64,000 bases of DNA, taken from contig RSEH01000139.1 in NCBI GenBank assembly GCA_006503475.1, forward strand, positions 1 to 64,000. The letters are read 5' to 3'. This DNA is from Stentor roeselii. Taxonomy: Eukaryota; Ciliophora; Heterotrichea; Heterotrichida; Stentoridae. The notes below the pieces were generated by a model. It ran no database searches. It was not told the origin of the DNA and was given only the letters and a program-made list of their open reading frames with translations. Both the position numbers and the translations under genes were made by a program. Shown piece after piece: positions 39,136 to 48,132 of the stretch. Numbering within the stretch: position 1 is the stretch's first letter; every line of letters starts with the position of its first letter.

Positions 39136-40950
39136 ATGAAAAAAGCATCAGCTGAAATAACAACACAAAAATATGAACCAATTTCCAATGTTGAAACCAT
39201 TGAAAATACCTCAAGTAAAAATTACATTGATATCTGGAAACGAGCATTGAGGAAAATTAAATTAAGAAAACTTTTGAGGTTCGCTAATGATGAGTATGTA
39301 TTTTCTCAAGATGCCACTGAATTGGTGTATTCAAAAAGACCTGGAAATCTAAAAACATCATTTTTTATTATTCTCCCTTACAATCCTTGGTACGTATTTT
39401 GGGTAATTGTTCTTTTAATTCAAATGATTTATATATCGACTTATGGGCTCTTTTATTCAAGTTTTTTTAGTGATGAAAAACTTTTAAATGAGTTGAAATA
39501 TGAAATTATTGTTGATCTGATTTTTGTTGTTGATATGATCTTGTCAATCAACTTGGCCTTCTTTGATACTGATAATAAATTAATAGTTAACCGGAAATTA
39601 ATTACTTTAAGATACTTAAGGAAAGACTGCCTTATAGACACAATTGTTTCAGTCCCATTTGGAATTTTAATAAAAATTAATCAAAATATGTCAATATACG
39701 AGTTTTTCAAATACAGAATGTTTTTAAGGCTCTTGAAATGGCTGAATCTTCTGAAAAGACTAGATTATCTCTATTTTATTAAAACTATTGATCACTTTTG
39801 CAGTTCTCATCGAACTTTAATGAATTTAATTTATATAAGTGTGATTCTTTCTCTTAGTTTACACATTGCGACTTGTTTTCTCTTTTTATACAATAGTTTG
39901 AATACTTTTGCAACTTCTTCAATGATTTCAAAGTCACAATTATTAGATTTCAATCAAGGTGAACAATATTTAACTTATTTATATTGGGCACTTACAACTC
40001 TTTCTACGATTGGATATGGAGATTTTGTTCCAATGAATACTGAAGAGAAGATTATTTGCATGGCTTGGATGGCTGCTGGTGTTTTAGTTGTTTCAATTAC
40101 AGTAGGGCAGTTTAACTTTTTATTCAATCGGCTACTTGCTTCTGATAGTTTATTAAATGAAAATATTTCACTTGCTACTCATTTTTGTATGATTTCGCAA
40201 ATACCAATCAATTTAAGTAAAAGAATGAAGAAATATATTAGAGATAATCAAATTATTACTTATAAACTCGATGTAAGTAAATTTTTATCGAGCGTTGATA
40301 TTAATATGAGATATGAAATCGCAATAAACATCTATCAAAATGCAATTACAAAAATCCCATTTATTATAGAAAAGGATTTATATTTCATATCATTTATCAC
40401 TTTTTATATGCAGATTATTCGTCCAGATGATAATAAACTGATTTGGTATGAATTTTCTTTACCTGATGGAATTTATTTCATCTCAGAGGGTCACCTTGAA
40501 CTTTTCTATGAAGACAAACTATTTTCCATATGTAAGCATGGAGATTACACAGGAGATATCGAATTTTTTTATAGAATTAAGCGAAAATTCGATGCCTACT
40601 CAGGAAAAAACACTGAAATTTTAAAACTTTCAAGTCAAAACATGAAGATTTTCAAACAAAATTTCCCTCATTACTACGAAATCCTAAAAGAAAACACAAA
40701 GGAACGGAAAAATAAATTATTACATGAACTTGCTGAAATGAAGTTAGTAAGAGAATCGATAAAAAGAGGAAATTTTGTGATTGATAAGGAACAGCTGGAG
40801 ATTATGAAACATGAACTTAATCATTTACTTTTTTGTATGAAATCAGAAATAAATTCGAAGAAGAAATTCAAAGAGATGTTAGATAAATGCCTTCATATTA
40901 AAAATCGGATTTATAAATGCAGGAATTTAATTAAAATTTTAGTGAAGTAA
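39136..40950 (+). CDS. Cyclic-nucleotide-gated-like K+ channel, copy A
   Basis: 604 aa. There is a short N-terminus (WKRALRKIKLRK, about residues 36-47), S1 near residue 85, and S4 weak in charge (RMFLRLLKWLNLLKRL). The pore filter is TLSTIGYGDFVP (G293-Y-G-D296), and S6 contains AAGVLVVSITVGQF. The C-linker and CNBD lie at about 355-520 (GDYTGDIEFFY replaces the usual FGE-containing phosphate cassette). Loss of the classical PBC Glu/Arg means cyclic nucleotide binding may be altered. It is clearly a paralog of the gene at 45481-47328, with identical blocks such as YFIKTIDHFCSSHR. Its codons are much more A/T-rich than in copy B. Confidence 0.92.
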   Translation: MKKASAEITTQKYEPISNVETIENTSSKNYIDIWKRALRKIKLRKLLRFANDEYVFSQDATELVYSKRPGNLKTSFFIILPYNPWYVFWVIVLLIQMIYISTYGLFYSSFFSDEKLLNELKYEIIVDLIFVVDMILSINLAFFDTDNKLIVNRKLITLRYLRKDCLIDTIVSVPFGILIKINQNMSIYEFFKYRMFLRLLKWLNLLKRLDYLYFIKTIDHFCSSHRTLMNLIYISVILSLSLHIATCFLFLYNSLNTFATSSMISKSQLLDFNQGEQYLTYLYWALTTLSTIGYGDFVPMNTEEKIICMAWMAAGVLVVSITVGQFNFLFNRLLASDSLLNENISLATHFCMISQIPINLSKRMKKYIRDNQIITYKLDVSKFLSSVDINMRYEIAINIYQNAITKIPFIIEKDLYFISFITFYMQIIRPDDNKLIWYEFSLPDGIYFISEGHLELFYEDKLFSICKHGDYTGDIEFFYRIKRKFDAYSGKNTEILKLSSQNMKIFKQNFPHYYEILKENTKERKNKLLHELAEMKLVRESIKRGNFVIDKEQLEIMKHELNHLLFCMKSEINSKKKFKEMLDKCLHIKNRIYKCRNLIKILVK

Positions 40951-41101
40951 ATTATAGGAGGTTAGTGGATAGAGAGATAGAGTTTTTACCAAATTATATA
41001 TTGGTTTGAAATAAAACTCACAATGTTATATTGAAATTAATCATTTTATCGTTAGTTTGTATTACATTTTAAATTAATAATCACTTATATGCTCTATATT
41101 T
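40951..41101. other. Short spacer after channel copy A
   Basis: About 150 bp of AT-rich DNA; nothing recognised. Confidence 0.5.
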
Positions 41102-42170
41102 TTAATTTTGAGATCCGTTAAGTGTTTTATGCGTAAATTTTCGAAAATATTCATCAATGAGTCTCAAATCGTATTCCCACACATTTAATTTTCGCTCAAA
41201 GACTGACAAAATGACTATATATGAGTATGTGCTTGATTCATAAGTTACTATAAATATCCTTAATTTAATACTCCATTGAGTATTCGAATGATAATTTTGC
41301 ATTTTCAAACAAGTTCCTGCTGTTAATAATATTCAAGGTCGGCACTGGGTAATTTTCCATCAACATTCTTTTTTTCCAAGTTATATTTCGTTGATCTTTC
41401 ATACTTTAAGTAAACTGTTTCCATTTTTTAGATCAAAATATCTTGCACCATTCTCAGATTTTTTTCTCAGTAATTATAATCTCAAACAACTCTATTCTTC
41501 TCATTTATATTAAATAAAAGTATGAAGACCAACTAGCACAATCTACCCCTTATTTTTATCTTTATTGGAAACTGGAGTCCACTTATTTCCTATAGTAAAT
41601 CCTATAAAGTATTTCAAAAAATGAAACTCTCAAGATCTATAGTTATAAAATCTTAGGTTTTGTAGAGTCCATTTTAGAAAATCAAATCTTGTTGTTAAAA
41701 TTAGTTGCTTCTTCTTATTAATTTTTTTCTTATAATTATTCTTCTTGTTTATGATATGCTTTCTAATATTCTGATATAATCTTATTTTTTTCTTGTATTT
41801 TCTTGAGATCTATAATACCTTGTTTAAGGTTTCTCATATCTTCATATAATTCATTAAATTTTGTGAATCATTTATTTATCAAGTCTTGCTCTGAATAGAA
41901 TGGAACTTTCTTCTGTTATTTTGATAGTCTCAGCCTGTGTGGATGCATTATTCGATATCATTTTATATTACTATATTGTCATCTAAGTGGAAAATATCTA
42001 TATAATTGAATTCATCTGAATCTGCTAGTTGATATATTTCATTTCTCATATCTATATCTCCTAAAGTTTGGTTTAATTTATTTTGTTAAGAAATTTAATG
42101 ATTCACTTATTTCAGGTCCAGAACAAAAATTCAAACCTTAAGATATAAGTAAAATAAATTGTAATTATTA
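41102..42170 (-). pseudogene. Decayed protein-coding region of unknown family
   Basis: On the minus strand, stretches of clearly protein-like sequence appear in succession, but in different frames and with many interruptions (at least ten). Examples are DMRNEIYQLADSDEFNYIDIF near 41985-42060, KFNELYEDMRNLKQGIIDL near 41800-41860, FLKYFIGFTIGNKWTPVSN near 41545-41630 and SENGARYFDLKNGNSLLK near 41404-41460. The last 68 codons (41102-41308) are still open. The order is collinear, as expected for one old gene. I do not recognise the family, and cannot tell host gene from mobile element. It lies between the two channel paralogs. Confidence 0.55.
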
Positions 42171-43219
42171 ATAGAATTGATTTTAATTGCGTCGTAAGCC
42201 TCAATAATAAATAATCTTGCCCGTAAATAAATGATTTATGTTCTTTATTTCCTAAAAAATAATATCTTATACAGTACGATTATTCCGTTTACCGCAGAAC
42301 CCTACTTTTTTGGGTTTACGATATATGGATGCACTTATAAAATATAATCTTATCTTAATTTAACGATAAGAAATTACGGAAGGCCTGAGTTATTTTAGAA
42401 TGAGCTAAATCCTTGGAGGAGTTAAGGTTATTCTATGGAATTGTAGGAAGTTGTTTACAAAATAATATAATCTGTATCTAGTTAGTTTCTCCTTTAGATA
42501 TAATCCTTCCCGGGGGTTTTGGGTGATTTTCCCCATAGACGCTTAAAAGCTAGTGTATTAAGTAATTCAATAAAAATAAAATAACTAGTCAAATTAATAT
42601 CAGCCTATGTACTCAAATAATTATTGTTCGAATGTAATTATAAAATACCTAGAACAATTATTCGGAAAACTTTATCATAAAAGTTATAAGTTTAACCTTA
42701 ATAATCAATAATTCTAAGGATTACTTTGTGATCCTTATTCAAATCATAAAATTTGATTTAGCTATTTTAAGTTTATTTCTTGGAGTCTTTCTGTTTTTTT
42801 AAAGTAATATTAATCTTAAGTTTTTTTCTTGGAGTCTCTCTGCTTTTATTTAAGTACTATTTATCTTAAAGAGTTTGAATCAATGAATATTGTTTTTTTA
42901 AAATAAACCTGATATTCTTCATCACAAATAATAGATATTGAACTATACAAACTATATACACTTTAAGGCTGAATTGTTATAAATTTAATTTCAATGCTAA
43001 TAATCTGGTTTTGTTTACAAATAGATAAAAACTCATTCAAAGAAATAAATTCTAAAATATTACTAGAGTCTTTATAAATATGGATAATTTGAAAAACTAT
43101 CAAATAACTAGAAACTCTATATGAATTTAAACTAATTCGATTTATTAGTACAGATAAGATTACTAAGTAGCTGTCTATACTTTAATGGAATAAAATCTTT
43201 ATTAGCATAATCTATTATA
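42171..43219. other. Spacer with GC-richer hairpin patch and a short tandem repeat
   Basis: No gene is seen. A patch at 42280-42540 is richer in G/C than its surroundings and can form local hairpins (AACCC/GGGTT around 42298-42316; GGGG/CCCC at 42512-42534), so a structured RNA is conceivable. A 49-bp tandem duplication lies at 42769-42867. The final 200 bp before the DUF229-like gene are AT-rich. Confidence 0.45.
42769..42867. repeat. 49-bp imperfect tandem duplication
   Basis: Two copies beginning aagtttatttcttggagtc and aagtttttttcttggagtc, each ending near atctta, period 49 bp with several differences. Non-coding. Confidence 0.8.
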
Positions 43220-45295
43220 ATGTTTAAGACAGTGGCACTGTTTCTTTTTTCATTAGCAATATTTCTAATACACCGCCAGAGTCATCCAAATCTAACATCA
43301 TACCTTCCTCTTCGAATCTACTCATCAAGCCCAGTAGTTGAAACAGTTTTTTTCTTGCGAAAAACCTTCATCACTGTAAAGAAAGACGTAGATCTTTTAA
43401 AAAACAGTGACTTTCCCTACAAGTTTTCACCTTTAAACCAAAGTGACACAGAAAAGCAAAAAAACCTTCATCTTTTATGCAGTCCGATTTCATTTGGTTA
43501 CAATCAAAAAGCTTCCAAAAAAATCTTCCCAGATTTCCATTACCCTCCCTGTTCAGAAGTGACAGGTAAAAACGAATCAACTGTTTACATCGATAGAAAA
43601 ACTAATAAAATTCAATTCACCTGCAATAAAAAACACAAACGCATGATAAAAGGACCATTAGCGAATTTGACTCTTATGAATCAAAGTTTCGTTGAAGATG
43701 CCAAACTGGTCATGGTTGACCCAAGTACTTTAAATGCTGCAGAAACTGAATACGTTTTCGGTTTTTGTAATAAAAAGAAATTTAAACATCGGATTAGACT
43801 TCAACAAAGATATGCAGGGTCACACATGACACCTTTATATAAACCTGAATTGAATATCACTTTGAAGAAAAAAGGAAAAATTATTTTTATGTTGACTCTT
43901 GATTCATTTTCTAGGAATCACTTTTACCGAAAACTTCCAAATGTTGTTGAACTTTTAAATAAAAGTGAAGAACTTTTCCCTGATTATTCAGTTTTTGACT
44001 TTAAACTTCACAGTACCTATTCCCGAGACACTATAACAAACCAGTCTCCTATATTCGGAGGGAAAGATTACATGAAAAAACAGAATCATAGCAATCATGA
44101 TAAATTAGGAAATAATGCTCTTTGGTTTCAACTAAAGGAAAAAAAATTTATTACTTTTATAGGACTTGATGACTGTGATAAGGGCTTCACTAGGGAGTTA
44201 GGACAAAATATTAAAATTGATTACTCGGTCAGGCAGTTTTATTGCATCACTGAAATGTATTTTCGAATATTGAACTCGAAGAAAAACCTTGAACAGCGAT
44301 GCTTAGGTCCTCATCAAATTCACTTTTATTTACTGAATTACACTCTTGACTTATTGAGACTTTATCCTACTTCGAATATTTTTATTTACCTTCATTTGAA
44401 CGCGGCTCATGAGAAAACTGGACAACATGCTATTACTTTGAATAATGATTTAACTAACTTTCTTCAGGATTTTTTTAAGGTTACGAAAAATTCAGAAGTT
44501 TTTATGTTTCTTGGAGCTGATCATGGAATGAGATATGGTGCTTGGTATCACTCGGTTGAAGCTTATCAAGAAACTAAACTTCCAGCAATGTTTGTGATTG
44601 CAAGTAAAAGTTGGTTGGATCGATATCCCAAGTCTTATCATTCACTTTCTGAGAACTCTTGGAGATTAACTTCAAAACTAGACATTCGAAAAACAATCTT
44701 ATCTTTGGCAGATATCGAAGATGAAGAGAGTAAATCAATAAACCTTTTACAAGAAATAGCATCAACTTCAAGACTCTGCATGGATATAAATGTAAAGCCT
44801 GCATACTGTGCATGTTCGAACACGGAAAAACTTAAAAACTTCAACTCAGAACTTAAATCATTATTCAAAAGTATCGCTTTTCATGTAGAAAACTTAATAA
44901 ACACTAAGGCTTATACCTTTCATCGTTTACCTCCAGGTCTTTACTGCAAAAAAGTTGAATTAAAAATCATTAAAAACGCTTTTCACATCGATATCAACAA
45001 TTTACTAGAAATTTTTATTATCGAATTCGGGATTCATTCATCTAAAGCCAGGTTCAAAGTCACTGTTTTAGTTGGCACTGAATTTTCTACGGTGAAAGAA
45101 GAAGAATCTCAATATAAGTGGTTTGAAATCAAGCCAAATATGTTTAGGATGATGGCAAAGGTAAATGAAAAATAGGTTATTGATATTGAAAGAACTGATA
45201 AGTACGGTGGACCTTTTCAAAACTTTTTGGAGAAGGTGGGAATTGACCCTGAGTTTTGCATTCCGAATGATTACTTACTAATCAAATATTTTTAA
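43220..45295 (+). CDS. DUF229-like alkaline-phosphatase-fold membrane protein (one 15-nt intron)
   Basis: 686 aa after removal of the intron at 45161-45175. An N-terminal signal-anchor (about residues 3-17) is followed by a lumenal region. The catalytic-fold core is seen as IFMLTLDSFSRNHFYRKLP (about 225-243), like the DxxSRxxFxRxLP motif of DUF229 proteins, and FLGADHGMRYGAWY (about 435) with the metal-binding DHG. DUF229 belongs to the sulfatase/alkaline phosphatase superfamily; the substrate is not known. The C-terminal domain (about 520-686) contains Cys clusters (LCMDINVKPAYCAC). The second exon adds 39 residues. It lies between the two channel paralogs. Confidence 0.88.
45161..45175 (+). 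other. 15-nt spliceosomal intron
   Basis: GTAAATGAAAAATAG. Phase 0. A at position 10. Splicing extends the protein by 39 residues (VIDIERTDKYGGPF...). Confidence 0.85.
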
Positions 45296-45480
45296 ATAAG
45301 GATTAGTTAATAGAGAGTTGATAATAGGCTAGCTAAAGATAAGATTTAATTTCCTATTCCGTAAATTCCAAAATTAAACTCTCATAATCTATTCAAAATT
45401 CTCAATCATTCGAAGTCCATTTATACCCACTCAAAAGAAAACTTCAAACCAGTCAACCCTAATTCTGCATTAATAAAACA

Positions 45481-47328
45481 ATGAATAAGACCTCAGCAGA
45501 GAGTACATTACACAAATACGAGCCAGTTTCCGTTTTCGAAACATTAGACAACACAAAAAGAAGATTTTATTCAGATGTCTGGAAAAGAGCCTTAAGAAAA
45601 ATAAAACTTCGTCGAGCCTTAGGCCGATCAACAAACTTCACAAACCAACTCGACATGTTTTCCGAAGCAACAATCGAGTTGATGAATTTCAGTGAATCTA
45701 AAAAGTCTCTTCAATCCATAAAAAGTAAATCATCCTTCATTATATTGCCTTATAATTCTTGGTTTCTTGCCTGGATCTTTTTGCTTTTAGCAACTTTGAT
45801 CTATATATCAACTTATGGACTTTTTTACTCAAGTTTCCATGGATTTGATGGAAACTCTTTTGAATCGAACTTTGAAATTTTCATCGATTTGATATTTTGT
45901 GTTGATGTTGTCTTATCATTTAATTTGGCTTTTTTTAATAATGATAACAAGCTTGTAACTTGCAGAAGATCTATAATTTATCAGTATATTACTCGAGGGT
46001 TCTTACAAGACCTTATTTTATCTTTTCCTTTTGGAATTTATTTGAAGTTGTTTCCTGAATCCAAGACAATCGATTTTTTTGTATATCGACAATTCATGCG
46101 TCTTTTAAAGTGGTTGAATTTAGTAAAAAGACTGGAATATCTTTATTTTATTAAAACTATTGACCACTTTTGCAGTTCACATCGAACTTTCATGAAACTT
46201 TTCTATGTAGGTGTGGTACTTTCTCTAAGTTTACATATAGTCGCTTGTTTAATGTTTTTATGCGACAAGTTAAACATTTCTTCATCTTCTTCAATGCTTT
46301 TAGACTCAGGTTTGATAGACTTCTCAGAAGGTGAACAATATTTAAATTATCTATACTGGGCTCTTACAACACTTTCAACTATCGGCTATGGTGACAATGT
46401 TCCTCTGAATACAGAAGAAAAACTTGTAAGTATGGCTTGGATGGCTGCAGGTATTTTAGTCGTTTCTGTCACTGTCGGGCAATTCAACTTTTTATTCAAT
46501 AAACTGCTGGCTTCTGACACTTTATTAAATGGAAATATTTTTTTCGCCACCCAGTTTTGCCATCGATGTCAAATTCCGAGTTCCTTATCGAAAAGACTAA
46601 AAATGTGCATTCGAGACAGGCAAATATTGTCTCATAAGTTTGACATTTCTAAGTTTTTATCGAGTATCGACATGCACATGAGATATGAAATCGCTTTGAA
46701 TATTTATCAAGGGTCTATTGCCCGAGTTCCATTTATTATAGAAAAAGACGTTTATTTTATTTCTTTTATTACTTTTTATCTCCAGTTTATTCAAGTTGAT
46801 GATTTTGAAGCGATTTGGCATAAATTTGCTTTTCCTGATGGACTTTATTTTATTTCGACTGGGCAGGTTAAATTGTTTTATGAGGAGCAGATGTTTATGA
46901 TTTATCATCAAGGGGATTATACTGGGGATATTGAGTATTTTTATAAAATTAAGAGAAGATTTGATGCTTTTTCATCGGGAAATACTGAGATTCTTAAACT
47001 TTCTAGTAAAAATATGCGTGTCTTGAAACAATACTTCCCGAGTTACTACCAAGACCTCAAGCAAAACACTAAACAAAGGAAAACTAAAGTGATTCATGAA
47101 CTGGCGCAGATACTGATAATTAAAGAATGTTTTAAAGACGGATGCTATAAAATCGACCCAAATCAGCTTAAAAAGCTTGAAATAGAAGTGAAACATGTAT
47201 TGTTTTCTCTCAGGCCAGGTAGATGCGCCAAGATAAAACTACGAGATATCTTCGGTAGCATCCTCGACATGCAATACGGTATAGCCCAATGCAAAGAACT
47301 TATCAAGAACTTGATGAATAATATATAG
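45481..47328 (+). CDS. Cyclic-nucleotide-gated-like K+ channel, copy B
   Basis: 615 aa, paralog of the gene at 39136 over its full length (start SAESTLHKYEPV, WKRALRKIKLRR, YFIKTIDHFCSSHR). The filter is TLSTIGYGD with G302-Y-G-D305. S4 again has few positive charges, so voltage sensing may be weak. A CNBD-like C-terminus (about 380-535) contains GDYTGDIEYFYKIKRRFDAF, with the same modified phosphate cassette as copy A, so the change predates the duplication. The 185-bp upstream spacer is A/C-rich. The START-domain gene starts 14 bp after its stop. Confidence 0.93.
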   Translation: MNKTSAESTLHKYEPVSVFETLDNTKRRFYSDVWKRALRKIKLRRALGRSTNFTNQLDMFSEATIELMNFSESKKSLQSIKSKSSFIILPYNSWFLAWIFLLLATLIYISTYGLFYSSFHGFDGNSFESNFEIFIDLIFCVDVVLSFNLAFFNNDNKLVTCRRSIIYQYITRGFLQDLILSFPFGIYLKLFPESKTIDFFVYRQFMRLLKWLNLVKRLEYLYFIKTIDHFCSSHRTFMKLFYVGVVLSLSLHIVACLMFLCDKLNISSSSSMLLDSGLIDFSEGEQYLNYLYWALTTLSTIGYGDNVPLNTEEKLVSMAWMAAGILVVSVTVGQFNFLFNKLLASDTLLNGNIFFATQFCHRCQIPSSLSKRLKMCIRDRQILSHKFDISKFLSSIDMHMRYEIALNIYQGSIARVPFIIEKDVYFISFITFYLQFIQVDDFEAIWHKFAFPDGLYFISTGQVKLFYEEQMFMIYHQGDYTGDIEYFYKIKRRFDAFSSGNTEILKLSSKNMRVLKQYFPSYYQDLKQNTKQRKTKVIHELAQILIIKECFKDGCYKIDPNQLKKLEIEVKHVLFSLRPGRCAKIKLRDIFGSILDMQYGIAQCKELIKNLMNNI

Positions 47329-47341
47329 GTGATTAAAATAA

Positions 47342-48124
47342 ATGGGGAAAAACATCTCTCGTCTATGCTTCGAGTGTTTCCAGCCAGAAGACCAAGACCA
47401 TTACATCCCCTTAGTCGACACTTCAGACCCTCGGCCTCGACCTCCAGTCAAAAAGCCTTCTTACGAAGAACTAAAAATACAAGAAAACCATCCTCAACAA
47501 GATTACTTTTTCCGTTTAATCGAAGACGCTTGTATCGAGTTTTTATCTCATATTCGATGCGAATTTCACGAGGCAGGCTTTGTCGAAGCTCTGAAGAAAC
47601 CGAATATTCTTGTCTTGTCTAAAGAAAATGAAAAAGGATACGCCTTGAAGAGTGAGTATTTTATTGAATGCACTCCTGATGATATCATTCATTTGATGCT
47701 TGATACGAAAAATAGAAAGACTTGGGACTCTACTGTTGAAATTATTGAAGATGTTGCTATTTTACCTGAAGAGACTTCTGTTACTTATATCAAGTATAAA
47801 GGGATGATGATGATCTCGCCTAGAGATGTCTTGGTTGTTAATCGCGTCATGAAAGCTCAGAATGGACTTATTTTTGTAAGTACTTCTTGTAAACTTGACT
47901 CACATCCGGAAAACTCAGGAATTGTTAGAGCGAATGTTGATGTTTCTGGGTATTACGTCGAACCTGCACCCGAAAACAAAAGTCACATAATTGGTTATAC
48001 TTTAGGAGAAGCTGGAGGAAAGCTGCCAAAAGCCTTAGTAAAAACTGCGACAGTTACAGCACTACCGTCATTCATAAAGTCGATTCAAACTGCAGTAAAA
48101 AAACTATCATCTAAAGAGTCTTAA
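47342..48124 (+). CDS. START-domain lipid-binding protein
   Basis: 260 aa. A START (StAR-related lipid transfer) domain covers about residues 55-255: LKSEYFIECTPDDIIHLMLD, KTWDSTVEIIEDV, TYIKYKGMMMISPRDVLVV, GKLPKALVKTATVTALPSF. The N-terminus MGKNISRLC is a good myristoylation signal, so the protein may sit on membranes and move phospholipid or sterol. A short Pro-rich linker follows. It converges with the phosphodiesterase gene, stops 9 bp apart. Confidence 0.92.
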   Translation: MGKNISRLCFECFQPEDQDHYIPLVDTSDPRPRPPVKKPSYEELKIQENHPQQDYFFRLIEDACIEFLSHIRCEFHEAGFVEALKKPNILVLSKENEKGYALKSEYFIECTPDDIIHLMLDTKNRKTWDSTVEIIEDVAILPEETSVTYIKYKGMMMISPRDVLVVNRVMKAQNGLIFVSTSCKLDSHPENSGIVRANVDVSGYYVEPAPENKSHIIGYTLGEAGGKLPKALVKTATVTALPSFIKSIQTAVKKLSSKES

Positions 48125-48132
48125 TCTATACA

